The translations under genes were made by a program, and so were the position numbers. Below are positions 1 to 8,252 of a stretch of DNA of 62,884 nucleotides, one piece after another; position 1 is the first letter of the stretch; every line of letters begins with the position of its first letter. The notes beneath the pieces are model-generated. The model was not told the origin of the DNA and made no database searches. It worked only from the letters and a program-made list of their open reading frames with translations. The DNA is from Pseudomonadota bacterium (GTDB taxonomy: Bacteria > Pseudomonadota > Gammaproteobacteria > Burkholderiales > Burkholderiaceae_C), in assembly GCA_963204815.1 (NCBI GenBank), contig CAUJHQ010000167.1, positions 1-62,884 of the forward strand. Reading direction: 5' to 3'.

Positions 1-1353
1 CCGGGCCACCAGGACTTCAGCGAAGACACCTACCGCGTGCTGACCGCGGTCGACGCGGCGCTGATGGTCATCGACGCCGCCAACGGCGTCGAGCCGCAGA
101 CGCGCCGGCTGCTGCAGGTCTGCCGCGCCCGCAACACGCCCATCCTCACCTTCGTCAACAAGATGGACCGCGAGGTGCAGGAGCCGCTGACGCTGATGGA
201 CGAGATCGAGCGCGAGCTCGGCATGGGCGTGGTGCCCTTCACCTGGCCGGTCGGCATGGGCAAGCTGTTCGGCGGCGTGCTCGACCTGCGCCGGCAGCAG
301 ATGCGCGTGTTCACGCCCGGCGAGGACCGCAACCGCGACGACGACGACATCATCGACGGCCTCGCCAACCCGGTCCTGGCCTCGCGCTTCGGCGCCGCCT
401 ACGAGCAGGCCGCCGGCGAGATCGAGCTCGTGCAGGGCGCCGCGCCGCCGTTCGACGAAGCCGAGTTCCTGGCCGGCCGCCAGACGCCGATGTTCTTCGG
501 CTCGGCGATCAACAACTTCGGCGTGCGCGAGGTGCTCGACGCGCTCGTCGACCTGGCGCCGGCGCCCGGCGTGCGGCCGGCGATCCAGCGCGAGGTGAAA
601 CCGGTCGAGCCGAAGTTCACCGGCGTCGTCTTCAAGATCCAGGCCAACATGGACCCGGCGCACCGCGACCGCATCGCCTTCCTGCGCGTGGCCAGCGGCC
701 GCTTCGAGCGCGGCATGCGGCTGAAGGTGGTGCGCAGCGGCAAGGAGCTGCGGCCGAACACGGTCGTCACCTTCATGAGCCAGCGCCGCGAGCTGCTGGA
801 AGAGGCCTTCGCCGGCGACATCATCGGCATCCCGAACCACGGCGTGCTGCAGCTGGGCGACACGCTGACCGAAGGCGAAGGCCTGCAGTTCACCGGCCTG
901 CCGTTCTTCGCGCCCGAGATGTTCCGCAGCGTCGAGGTGGCCGACCCGCTGAAGACCAAGCAGCTGCGCGCCGGCCTCACGCAGCTGGGCGAGGAAGGCG
1001 CGATCCAGGTCTTCCGCCCGGTGGCCGGCAGCGTGCTGCTGCTTGGCGCGGTGGGCCAGCTGCAGTTCGAGGTGGTGGCGCACCGGCTCGAACACGAGTA
1101 CGGCTGCAAGGCGCGCATCATGCCGGCACGCCACAACGTGGCGCGCTGGGTGACCTGCGACGATCCGAAGGAACTGCAGCGCTTCATCGACGGCAACAGC
1201 CACCGCGTGGCGCTGGACGCGGTGAACGCGCCCACCGTGCTGCTGGAATACGCCGGCGAGCTGCGCGCCATGCAGGACAACTGGCCGAAGATCCAGTTCC
1301 ACGCGCTGCGCGAGCACGCGGGGCTGGTGTTCCAGAAGCAGCTGGACGGCTGA
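1..1353 (+). CDS. prfC: Peptide chain release factor 3 (RF3), 3' part
   Basis: The reading frame is open from base 1 and ends in TGA at 1351-1353, so the first part of the gene lies outside the window. RF3 is a translational GTPase that recycles RF1 and RF2 from the ribosome after peptide release. The visible part begins in the G domain: [12 protein letters not shown] is the G3 region and NKMDRE the G4 guanine-specificity motif. The switch from HExDFSEDT-type G3 to an EF-G-like domain II (near [20 protein letters not shown]) is typical of RF3. The C-terminal part ([17 protein letters not shown]) is the usual domain III. About 450 residues remain of a family length near 530. ubiA follows 38 bp downstream in the same direction. 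Confidence 0.95.
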   Translation, partial: PGHQDFSEDTYRVLTAVDAALMVIDAANGVEPQTRRLLQVCRARNTPILTFVNKMDREVQEPLTLMDEIERELGMGVVPFTWPVGMGKLFGGVLDLRRQQMRVFTPGEDRNRDDDDIIDGLANPVLASRFGAAYEQAAGEIELVQGAAPPFDEAEFLAGRQTPMFFGSAINNFGVREVLDALVDLAPAPGVRPAIQREVKPVEPKFTGVVFKIQANMDPAHRDRIAFLRVASGRFERGMRLKVVRSGKELRPNTVVTFMSQRRELLEEAFAGDIIGIPNHGVLQLGDTLTEGEGLQFTGLPFFAPEMFRSVEVADPLKTKQLRAGLTQLGEEGAIQVFRPVAGSVLLLGAVGQLQFEVVAHRLEHEYGCKARIMPARHNVARWVTCDDPKELQRFIDGNSHRVALDAVNAPTVLLEYAGELRAMQDNWPKIQFHALREHAGLVFQKQLDG

Positions 1354-1391
1354 GCCGCGGCGCCGCCGGGCCGGCGCCGATAATTCGGCCC

Positions 1392-2276
1392 GTGCTCGCC
1401 GTCGCCCGCTTTCCGCTCTACCTGAACCTGATCCGCTGGGACCGGCCCGCCGGCTGGCTGCTGCTGCTGTGGCCCACCCTCGCGGCGCTGTGGATCGCCG
1501 CCGACGGCTTTCCGGGTTGGCACCTGCTGTTCGTCTTCACCGTCGGCACGGTGTTGATGCGCAGCGCCGGCTGCTGCATCAACGACGTCGCCGACCGCGA
1601 GTTCGACCGCCACGTGAAGCGCACTGCGCAGCGCCCGGTGACGAGCGGCGCGATGCCGGTGCAGGAGGCGCTGGCGCTCGGTGGCGTGCTCGCGTTCATG
1701 GCCTTCCTGCTGGTGCTGACGACGAACCGGCCGACCATCCTGCTGTCCTTCGCCGGCCTCGCGATCACGCTGGCCTACCCCTACGCCAAGCGCTTCGTCT
1801 CGATGCCGCAGGCGGTGCTGGGCGTGGCCTTCAGCTTCGGCATCCCGATGGCCTTTTCGGCCGTGCTGGGCGGCGGCGAGTGGACGCTGGCGTCGGTGCC
1901 GCCGCACGCCTGGTGGCTGCTGCTGTCCAACCTGTTCTGGGTGCTCGCCTACGACACCGAGTACGCGATGGTCGACCGCGACGACGACCTGCGCATCGGC
2001 ATGCGCACCTCGGCCATCACGCTCGGCCGCTTCGACGTGGCGGCGGTGATGGCCTTCTACGCCCTCTACCTCGGCAGCTGGGGCGCGCTGGGCCATGCGC
2101 TGGGGCTGGGGGCGGTGTTCGGTGCCGGCATCGCCGCGGCCGCCGGGCAGGCGCTGTGGCACTTCACGCTCATCCGCCAGCGCAGCCGCGAAGGCTGCTT
2201 CAAGGCCTTCCGCCTGAACCACTGGGTGGGTTTCGCGGTTTTCGCCGGCGTCGCCGCCGACCTCGCACTGCGCTGA
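1392..2276 (+). CDS. ubiA: 4-hydroxybenzoate polyprenyltransferase UbiA
   Basis: This is an integral membrane prenyltransferase that attaches the polyprenyl tail to 4-hydroxybenzoate in ubiquinone synthesis. The protein has 294 residues and about eight hydrophobic segments. It carries both Asp-rich motifs of the family: [15 protein letters not shown], which binds Mg-diphosphate, and [13 protein letters not shown] in the second half. I chose the GTG at 1392 because it gives the normal family length and the usual start just before [22 protein letters not shown]. No ATG lies in a suitable place, and no strong ribosome-binding site is seen. The gene is close behind prfC but functionally unrelated to it. 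Confidence 0.95.
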   Translation: MLAVARFPLYLNLIRWDRPAGWLLLLWPTLAALWIAADGFPGWHLLFVFTVGTVLMRSAGCCINDVADREFDRHVKRTAQRPVTSGAMPVQEALALGGVLAFMAFLLVLTTNRPTILLSFAGLAITLAYPYAKRFVSMPQAVLGVAFSFGIPMAFSAVLGGGEWTLASVPPHAWWLLLSNLFWVLAYDTEYAMVDRDDDLRIGMRTSAITLGRFDVAAVMAFYALYLGSWGALGHALGLGAVFGAGIAAAAGQALWHFTLIRQRSREGCFKAFRLNHWVGFAVFAGVAADLALR

Positions 2277-2380
2277 TCCGCGCCGGCGCCCCCCCCGCCT
2301 GAATCGGGGACCGGAACGCCCGCAATCCAGGGGATGAACGCACTCGCGCAGTCGGGCGGGCGCCGCTATCTTCAGGTCCC

Positions 2381-2395
2381 GATACATCCTGTATC
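2381..2395. promoter_or_regulatory. Small inverted repeat GATACA-N3-TGTATC
   Basis: A perfect 6-bp inverted repeat with a 3-nt spacer lies in the 197-bp gap between ubiA and the lipoprotein gene at 2474. It is AT-rich against a very GC-rich background. It could be an operator or part of a promoter for the lipoprotein gene. No partner regulator is known, so this is only a candidate. Confidence 0.3.
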
Positions 2396-2473
2396 GCCGC
2401 GACCGGCGGCGGCGCCGCGGTCCGCGTGGCCCGCCCCCGGACCCGAACCACGACCTCGCAGAAGGTGATCACC

Positions 2474-3508
2474 ATGCAGTTCCAGCACCCGACCAGCGCC
2501 GCCCCCTCGCCCCCCATCGGCACGCCAACACCTCCGGCGGTGCACAGGCGCGAGCGCCGGCTTCAGACCCTGGGCGGTCTTGCGCTGGCGGTGCTGCTGG
2601 CGGGTTGCGGCGGCGGTGGCGGTGACGACGAACGCAAGGGGCCGTACTTCGCGGTCGAAGGCACCGCGTCGGGCAGCGGCGTGCTTCGCACCGTGTGCAT
2701 CGAGGGCATCGAGTACATCGACCCCGTCACCGCGAAGGGCCAGCAGATCTCCGCCAACCTGGTGGCGTACTACGGCTTCGTCGGCCGCTACACGTCGTAC
2801 GCGGCCGAGGGCCGCACCTGCCGCGAGGGCTTCAACAACCTGCAGGTCGTGCTGAGCGTGGACGACTACAACAAGGTCATCCTGCCGTGGGCGCTGGCCG
2901 GCGGCGGCGGCAGCGGCGGCGGTGGCGGCGGTGGCGGCGGTGGTGGTGGCGGCACGCCTGCGCCGACACCCGCCCCGACCCCCGCGCCCACGCCTGCACC
3001 CACGCCCGCGCCGACGCCTGCGCCTACGCCGCCGCCGCCCATCAGCCCGAAGTCTTGCGGGGCCACCGGCGGCAGCGGCCTCAACGGCCTGCAGCTGTAC
3101 GGCACCGCGTCCTTCAACATCGCCACGTCGACACCCAGCTTCAACACCACGGTCGTCTTCGACCCGGGCGAGGTCGCCTTCAACAACCCGAGCTTCACGC
3201 CGAGTTCGCGAACCGGCTCGCTGCGCGGCAGCCTGTGGGCGGTGGACAGCAGCTACAACGGCGGCACGATCAACGGCTACATCGTGGCCAGCTACAACAT
3301 CACCTTCAACGATGGGTCGACGCAGCTGACGAACGGCCAGTCCTCGAACCTGGTGGCGCAGATCCTGTCGGCCCGCACGCCGCCGCGCGGCGCGTACTGC
3401 ATGGTGGCCGTGCTGGAGGAGTACAACCCTTCGAGCTGCCCGACCAGCAGCACCGGCTACTGCGTGGCCGACTGGCAGCAGTTCAGCAACTCGGCCATCT
3501 TCCAGTAG
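2474..3508 (+). CDS. Lipoprotein of unknown function with poly-Gly and PTPA linkers
   Basis: I do not recognise the family. The 344-residue protein has an N-terminal stretch rich in Pro and Arg, a hydrophobic segment (LGGLALAVLLAGC) ending in a lipobox Cys at about residue 45, and then GGGGGDD. A small N-terminal domain with Cys pairs follows (TVCIEGIEYIDPVTAKG). Next come a run of about 18 glycines and six to seven APTP units, which look like a flexible linker. The C-terminal domain (residues about 200-344) is predicted to be beta-rich, is Asn/Ser/Thr-rich and has four more cysteines. The ATG at 2474 follows AAGGTG, which sits in a GGTGATCACC palindrome. An upstream in-frame ATG at 2426 is possible but has no ribosome-binding site. 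The likely location is the outer membrane or cell surface. The convergent neighbour is the glucan-binding lipoprotein, but a link to glucan use is not shown. Confidence 0.75.
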   Translation: MQFQHPTSAAPSPPIGTPTPPAVHRRERRLQTLGGLALAVLLAGCGGGGGDDERKGPYFAVEGTASGSGVLRTVCIEGIEYIDPVTAKGQQISANLVAYYGFVGRYTSYAAEGRTCREGFNNLQVVLSVDDYNKVILPWALAGGGGSGGGGGGGGGGGGGTPAPTPAPTPAPTPAPTPAPTPAPTPPPPISPKSCGATGGSGLNGLQLYGTASFNIATSTPSFNTTVVFDPGEVAFNNPSFTPSSRTGSLRGSLWAVDSSYNGGTINGYIVASYNITFNDGSTQLTNGQSSNLVAQILSARTPPRGAYCMVAVLEEYNPSSCPTSSTGYCVADWQQFSNSAIFQ

Positions 3509-3527
3509 CGGGACCGGTGCCCGGGCT

Positions 3528-3555
3528 GGCGCTGCGGGCGGGTGCCCGCAGCGCC
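3528..3555. terminator. 11-bp hairpin between convergent genes
   Basis: GGCGCTGCGGG (3528-3538) pairs with CCCGCAGCGCC (3545-3555) around a 6-nt loop. It lies between the stops of the convergent genes ending at 3508 (+) and 3566 (-). There is no T-run, so it is terminator-like but not a textbook intrinsic terminator. Confidence 0.5.
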
Positions 3556-3565
3556 GCGGCGGCGG

Positions 3566-5617
3566 TCAGGGCACGAAGCTCAGGTCGTCGAAGTACCAGG
3601 TGCCGCCACCGCCGTTGGCGCCCGAGGTGCCGAAGTTCGGGAACAGCGACGCCTTGTTGTACGTCGAGGCAAGGTTCAGCGCCGCGGTGCCGGCCGCCGG
3701 GTTGGCGAAGTTGAAGGTCAGCGTTTCCCAGGCGTTGGCCACCGTGGTCGTGGCCTCGGTCTCGACGCTGACGGTCGGGTCGGCCGCGTTCTCGACCTTC
3801 AGGCGCACCGGCTTGCCGGCCACCGGCGCGTAGACGCGCACGGTCATCGTCTTGGCGCTGGCGCTGAAGGGCAGGGTCGCGATCGAGAAGTTGGCGCCGG
3901 TCGAGACGGTCGTGCCGCCCCACAGCTCGGCCGTGGCGCTCTTGACGATCTTGACCACCTTGTTCGTGCCGCCCGCGGGGTCGAGGACGACGCTCGCGTC
4001 CTCCGCGCCGCCGAAGCCGGTGAGCGTGTAGGTCGTCGCCGCGTCGTCGAACGTGATCGGCAGGCCGGCCGGGCTGCCGCCACCACCACCGCCACCACCA
4101 CCACCGCCGCCCGCACCGGCCGACGGGTAGGTGATGTCCTCGAAGTACCACGTGCCGCCGCCGCCGTTGGCGCCGGTGGTGCCGAAGTTCGGGAACACCG
4201 ACAGCTTGTCGTACGTGGCCGCGAGGTCGAGCGCGGCGGTGCCCGCTGCGGGGTTCGCGAAGTCGAAGGTCAGCGTCTGCCAGCCGTTGGCGGTGGTCGT
4301 CGTGGCTTCGGTTTCGACGCTGACGGCGGGGTTGGCCGCGTTCTCGACCTTCAGCCGCACCGGCTTGCCGGCCACCGGCGCGTAGACCCGCACCGTGATC
4401 GTCTTCGCGGTGCTGCTGAAGGCGATGCTGCCGATGCTGAAGTTGGCGCCGGTGGAGATGGTGGTGCCGGCCCACAGCTCGGCGGTTGCGCTCTTGACGA
4501 TCTTGGCAACCTTGTTGGTGCCGCCGGCGGGGTCGGTGGCGATGGTGGCGTCTTCGGCGCCGCCGAAGCCGGTCAGCACCGGGGCGGTGGCCTCGTCCAT
4601 CGTAATGGTCGCGGTGGTCGTGGCGCCACCGCCACCACCACCGCCGCCGGTGCCGCAGGTCGCCGTGAAGCTGCTGCCGCTGAAGCTGATGTCGTCCAGG
4701 TAGTAGGTGCGCGCGGCGCCGGCCTGGGCGCCGGTCGTGCCGAAGTCGAAGAACACCGACACCTTGTTGTAGGTGGCGGCGAGGTTCATCGCGGCGGTGC
4801 CCGCCGCGTGGTTCGCGAAGTTGAAGCTGAGGGTCTGCCAGCCGCTGGCCACCGACACCGTGGCCTCGGTCTCGACGCTCACCGTGTTGTCGGCAGCGTT
4901 CTCGACTTTCATGCGCACGGGAATGCCGGCCACCGGCGACCAGACGCGCGCGGTGATCGTCTTCAGCGTGCTGCTGAACGGGATCGTCGCGATCGCACTG
5001 TTCGGGCAGACCGAGACCGTGGTGCCGGCCCACAGCTCCGCGGTGCTGCTCTTGACGATCTTCGCCACCGTGTTGGCGGCGTTCGTCGGGTCGGGTACGA
5101 CGGTCGCGTCTTCGGCGCCGCCGAAGCCGGTGAGCAGCGGTGCCGTCGTTTCCTCGAAGCTGACCAGCGGCGTCGCGACGACCGCGACCACGGTGTCGTA
5201 GGCCTGCTGCGAGCTGGCGGCGGCGCCGGCGTTTCCGGCCGCGTCGGTGAACGCACCGGCGCCGATGCTGACCTCGACCGTGCCGCTGCTGTTCGGCGTC
5301 GGCGTGACGACGAGCGTGGCGCCGGTGCCGCCGGTGCGCGTGAAGGCGCCCTTGGTGCCGCCGGTGACGGTGATGTCGTCGACGGTGAACGAGGTGCCCA
5401 CGTCCTCGTTGAAGCTGAAGGTGAAGGTGACGTCGCCGGTGGCGGTGGTGATGGCCACGTTGTCGGTGATGGTGACCACCGGCGCGGTGTTGTCGGCCGG
5501 GTTGTTCGGCGAGCTCGGCGGCGCCTCGGCGTCGCCGCCGCCGCAGGCGGCCAGCACGAGGGTGGCGACGGCCAGCGCGCAGGCGCTCAGCGGCGGGAGG
5601 GTTCGGCGGTTGTTCAT
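3566..5617 (-). CDS. Surface lipoprotein: Ig-like domain plus three glucan-binding-like modules
   Basis: 683 residues. The N-terminus MNNRRTLPP leads into a hydrophobic segment and a lipobox, LVLAAC-GGG, near residue 26. An Ig-like domain of the bacterial adhesin type follows at about 45-150 (APVVTITDNVAI ... GAFTDAAGNAGA). Then come three repeats about 183 residues apart, starting near residues 155, 338 and 521. Each opens with a LTGFGGAEDA motif, has KIVKS(S/A)TAELW(A/G)GTT in the middle, and ends in a W/YY-F/L-DD/ED-I/L motif. Polyglycine runs separate repeats 1, 2 and 3. No glycosidase signature is visible, so I read it as a polysaccharide-binding protein. I recall modules of this style in Bacteroidota glycan loci, which is memory and not a search. 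A LacI-type operator lies 106 bp upstream of the start. Its role is inferred: it holds beta-1,3-glucan at the cell surface for the neighbouring enzymes. Confidence 0.85.
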   Translation of the reverse strand: MNNRRTLPPLSACALAVATLVLAACGGGDAEAPPSSPNNPADNTAPVVTITDNVAITTATGDVTFTFSFNEDVGTSFTVDDITVTGGTKGAFTRTGGTGATLVVTPTPNSSGTVEVSIGAGAFTDAAGNAGAAASSQQAYDTVVAVVATPLVSFEETTAPLLTGFGGAEDATVVPDPTNAANTVAKIVKSSTAELWAGTTVSVCPNSAIATIPFSSTLKTITARVWSPVAGIPVRMKVENAADNTVSVETEATVSVASGWQTLSFNFANHAAGTAAMNLAATYNKVSVFFDFGTTGAQAGAARTYYLDDISFSGSSFTATCGTGGGGGGGGATTTATITMDEATAPVLTGFGGAEDATIATDPAGGTNKVAKIVKSATAELWAGTTISTGANFSIGSIAFSSTAKTITVRVYAPVAGKPVRLKVENAANPAVSVETEATTTTANGWQTLTFDFANPAAGTAALDLAATYDKLSVFPNFGTTGANGGGGTWYFEDITYPSAGAGGGGGGGGGGGGSPAGLPITFDDAATTYTLTGFGGAEDASVVLDPAGGTNKVVKIVKSATAELWGGTTVSTGANFSIATLPFSASAKTMTVRVYAPVAGKPVRLKVENAADPTVSVETEATTTVANAWETLTFNFANPAAGTAALNLASTYNKASLFPNFGTSGANGGGGTWYFDDLSFVP

Positions 5618-5722
5618 GGTGATGGCGGTTCCGGTGGAGGACGTGGGCCCGTTGTCGAGCGGGGCGGCCAGGGCGGCCGCAGCGGTCTGCGGGCGGGGAT
5701 CGGGCCTTGGGGGCGTTGGGTA

Positions 5723-5736
5723 TGAAAGCGCTTTCA
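5723..5736. promoter_or_regulatory. LacI-family operator 1, TGAAAGCGCTTTCA
   Basis: A perfect 14-bp palindrome with central CG, the classical LacI-family layout. It lies 106 bp upstream of the surface lipoprotein start and 2 nt after the -10 box of that gene's predicted promoter. Three identical copies occur elsewhere in the same locus. Confidence 0.85.
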
Positions 5737-5738
5737 CA

Positions 5739-5768
5739 AGTATGCGCAGTGCGGTTCGAGATTGGCAA
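5739..5768 (-). promoter_or_regulatory. Sigma-70-type promoter of the surface lipoprotein gene
   Basis: Read on the minus strand: TTGCCA (5768-5763), 18-nt spacer, CATACT (5744-5739), then 2 nt, then the operator palindrome. Binding at the operator would cover the start point. Both boxes are imperfect, but the geometry repeats that of the other two promoters in the locus. Confidence 0.6.
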
Positions 5769-5805
5769 GGCCGGGTGGCCCGGGGCTTTCCCGTAGCGGC
5801 GGCGT

Positions 5806-8070
5806 TCAGGGCTGGCGGGCGCGCGCCAGCGTGCCCGGCGCCACGGTGAGCTGCTGGCCGTCGCTGAAGCGCACGGTGCGCGGCACCTTGCCGGCGTTGA
5901 AGGCAAGGTAGGTGCGGCGACCGTCGGCGCGCCGGAACACCTGGTAGAGCGGCGTGTCGGCCTGCACCGAGAGGTCGGGCACGCCCATCTCCACCAGGCT
6001 CAGCAGGAAATGCAGCGTGTGCGTGCGGCTGTCGCCGAGCTCGACGGCGCCCCAGCGGTTCCACGCTGCCAGCGCCGCCGGCGGGTCGGCCAGCGCGAGG
6101 TACTTGGCGAAGATGTCCTGCCAGATGTCCGGCGGGTCGACCTTCTTGCCGCGCGCGGCCCAGACCTTCTCTTCTTCCTTCAGCGCGTCGAGGTTGCGCT
6201 TCACGTAGGCGGGGTCGCGCGCGAAGTAGCTCGACACCGTGGTCATCGGCAGCAGGTTGATGCCGGTGATCTGGCGCGGGTCGTCGATCCACCAGGTGTT
6301 GTGCGCGTACTTGCCGCCGAACAGCATGCTGACGTCGGGGTTTCGGTACTCGGGCGCGAACACGAGCTTGTAGAGGTCGAACCAGTAGTGCTGGACCGAT
6401 TCGGTCTCGGTCGCGAGCAGCCAGATGCCCAGGTCGCGCAGCGCGGTGTCGCCGTTGACTTCGCCCCACAGGATCAGGCCGGTCCACGCGTTCAGCGCCT
6501 CCGACGAAGACTCCTGGTTGTTGCCGGTGGCGCCCAGGCCAATGCCGCTCGCCCAGCTGTGGCCTTCGTAGGGGTCGAAGTTGCGCAGGAACGGGAAGTC
6601 GGCGCGCCCGCGCTCGGCGGTGGCGATGTCCTTCACGAGCAGGTCGACCATCGCGCCCCACTGCTCCTTGGCGGCCCAGGCGGGGTCGCGCAGCGCGATC
6701 TCGGCGGCGGCGCGGATCCAGTAGCCGTAGTGGAAGTGGTGGTCGTTCATCTGGACCACGCTGAAGTATTCCTCCGGGTACGACACCACGGTGCCGGCCT
6801 TCTGGTCCCAGTGGAAGTAGCGCTTGCGGTCTTCGCCGGAGAACCACTCCTGCACGCGCGCCTTCAGCAGCCTGAGCAGCTGCTCGCGCGCTTCGGTGTC
6901 GCCCTGCTGCTCGAAGACGTCGAGCATCTTGACGACGCGCAGCAGCCCCTTGCCCTGCCAGTACGGGCCCTGGCCGTTCTCCAGCATCATGCGGCGCGCG
7001 TTGCGCAGGTCGGACTTCATCACGTCGCGCAGCTCGCCCAGGCGCGGCGAGTCGGTGATGCCGGGCCAGTAGGGCACGAAGCCGGTGTAGCGCGTCGTCG
7101 TCGTGAAGCTCGACGCGGCAAGCAGCTTCACCGGCCCGCGCACGGTGTCGTAGGCCGGGCCCAGGCGGCCGGTGACGCTGGCGTTGGCGTGCCAGTGGTG
7201 CGGGTACAGGCCGAGCAGCGCACCCGCGTCGTCGCCCTCGAGCGCGCGCGTGCTCGCCTTGAAGGTGGTCTCGACCTGGCCGGTGGCGGCGTCGACCTTC
7301 CAGTCGACCCGCGTGTCCACCAGGAGGCCGTAGGCGTGGCGCGCCAGCAGCGCCAGCGTCTCGGGGCGGTCGTCGGGCAGCGCCGAGACGGCCGCGTAGC
7401 CGCGGCCGGCCGGCAGCCGGCCCACCCACTCGGTGGCGGACACCGGCTCCCAGCGCACGCCGGTCGGCCCGAACAGCGCGTAGGACCGGTCCTTCACGCG
7501 CAGCACGAGCACGCGGGCGTCGGCGGCGGGCAGGCGCTCGCCGGCCGCCGGCAGGCGCACGCGCAGGTCACCGCGGCCGAGCTGCACCCAGGCATACGGG
7601 CTGCCGTGCGCCACCGTGGCCGTGAAAGCGTCGGCGCCTTGCGCCATCGCGATGTCGATCGCCCAGTCGCTGGCGCGCGCCAGCTGGGCGCGGCCGGGCT
7701 CGAAGGCGGTCGGCGACAGCTCGATCGCGTCCGCATGCGCGTAGTGGATCTCGACGTCGCGCCGCTCCGTCGGCACCACGGCCTTGCGCGGCAGCGCCAC
7801 CTCGAAGCCGGCGGCGGTGGCGCGGAAAGTCAGCGGCTGCGCGTAGATCGCCTCCGGCTTGTCGCTGAAGACGAGCGACGAGTACCACTGGTTGGTCGGC
7901 ACCGCGAGCTTGCGCGCGGCCTCGGTGCGGTGCGGCGCCGCGGGCACCGGGGCGTCGCCGCCGCGCGGCTGCAGTTGCACCGCGCCGGCGCCCACCTTCA
8001 GGGGCTGCGCCTGGGCGCCCCACACCAGGCAGGCCAGCAGGGCCGGGGCGGCTCGTCGGAGAAGCTTCAT
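5806..8070 (-). CDS. GH81 endo-1,3-beta-glucanase, secreted
   Basis: 754 residues. It hydrolyses internal beta-1,3 bonds of laminarin or curdlan-type glucans. The N-terminus MKLLRRAAPALLACLVWGAQA-QP is a signal peptide with a type I cleavage site near residue 22. The GH81 hallmarks are PTNQWYSSLVFSD near the N-terminus of the mature protein and, in the C-terminal half, FDPYEGHSWASG and GNNQESSSEALNAW, which carries the catalytic Glu region. KYAHNTWWIDDP is also typical. Length is normal for the compact bacterial form and there is no extra binding module; binding is supplied by the neighbouring lipoprotein. The start is fixed by the signal peptide. An operator palindrome lies 45 bp upstream. 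The porin gene diverges from it. Whether it is released or held in the periplasm cannot be told from sequence. Confidence 0.93.
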   Translation of the reverse strand: MKLLRRAAPALLACLVWGAQAQPLKVGAGAVQLQPRGGDAPVPAAPHRTEAARKLAVPTNQWYSSLVFSDKPEAIYAQPLTFRATAAGFEVALPRKAVVPTERRDVEIHYAHADAIELSPTAFEPGRAQLARASDWAIDIAMAQGADAFTATVAHGSPYAWVQLGRGDLRVRLPAAGERLPAADARVLVLRVKDRSYALFGPTGVRWEPVSATEWVGRLPAGRGYAAVSALPDDRPETLALLARHAYGLLVDTRVDWKVDAATGQVETTFKASTRALEGDDAGALLGLYPHHWHANASVTGRLGPAYDTVRGPVKLLAASSFTTTTRYTGFVPYWPGITDSPRLGELRDVMKSDLRNARRMMLENGQGPYWQGKGLLRVVKMLDVFEQQGDTEAREQLLRLLKARVQEWFSGEDRKRYFHWDQKAGTVVSYPEEYFSVVQMNDHHFHYGYWIRAAAEIALRDPAWAAKEQWGAMVDLLVKDIATAERGRADFPFLRNFDPYEGHSWASGIGLGATGNNQESSSEALNAWTGLILWGEVNGDTALRDLGIWLLATETESVQHYWFDLYKLVFAPEYRNPDVSMLFGGKYAHNTWWIDDPRQITGINLLPMTTVSSYFARDPAYVKRNLDALKEEEKVWAARGKKVDPPDIWQDIFAKYLALADPPAALAAWNRWGAVELGDSRTHTLHFLLSLVEMGVPDLSVQADTPLYQVFRRADGRRTYLAFNAGKVPRTVRFSDGQQLTVAPGTLARARQP

Positions 8071-8114
8071 GCGGAACCTCGCGCACCCGGACCGGGCACG
8101 GTGCCGATTCTGTG

Positions 8115-8128
8115 TGAAAGCGCTTTCA
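8115..8128. promoter_or_regulatory. LacI-family operator 2, TGAAAGCGCTTTCA
   Basis: Identical palindrome, 45 bp upstream of the GH81 start on the minus strand. No convincing -10/-35 pair flanks it. Its centre is 114 bp (about 11 helical turns) from operator 3, so it may act on GH81 transcription, as a looping partner for the porin promoter, or both. Confidence 0.85.
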
Positions 8129-8197
8129 GACGACGCCCGCGTTTTCCCGCATCCGGCGGCCGGCACCACGCCAAGGGAAAACACCGGGCCGTGTCCG

Positions 8198-8227
8198 TTG
8201 ACGCCGCGACCCCGGGGCGACTATTCT
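8198..8227 (+). promoter_or_regulatory. Sigma-70-type promoter of the porin/GH17 unit
   Basis: TTGACG (8198-8203), 18-nt spacer, TATTCT (8222-8227). Operator 3 begins 1 nt after the -10 box, so a bound repressor would sit on the start point. The boxes are a good match to consensus for such a GC-rich genome. Confidence 0.75.
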
Positions 8228-8228
8228 G

Positions 8229-8242
8229 TGAAAGCGCTTTCA
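8229..8242. promoter_or_regulatory. LacI-family operator 3, TGAAAGCGCTTTCA
   Basis: Identical palindrome directly after the porin promoter -10 box and directly before the AGAAGG ribosome-binding site (8242-8247) of the porin gene. Any protein bound here blocks both start-point opening and early elongation. Confidence 0.88.
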
Positions 8243-8252
8243 GAAGGTCTTC

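Noticed and set aside
3542..5725. Long open frame on the plus strand opposite the surface lipoprotein
   Set aside because: It is the antisense shadow of a GC-rich gene; its translation is low-complexity Arg/Gly/Ala/Val without fold, while the minus frame has a lipobox and clear repeats. The same holds for many other long frames in this window.
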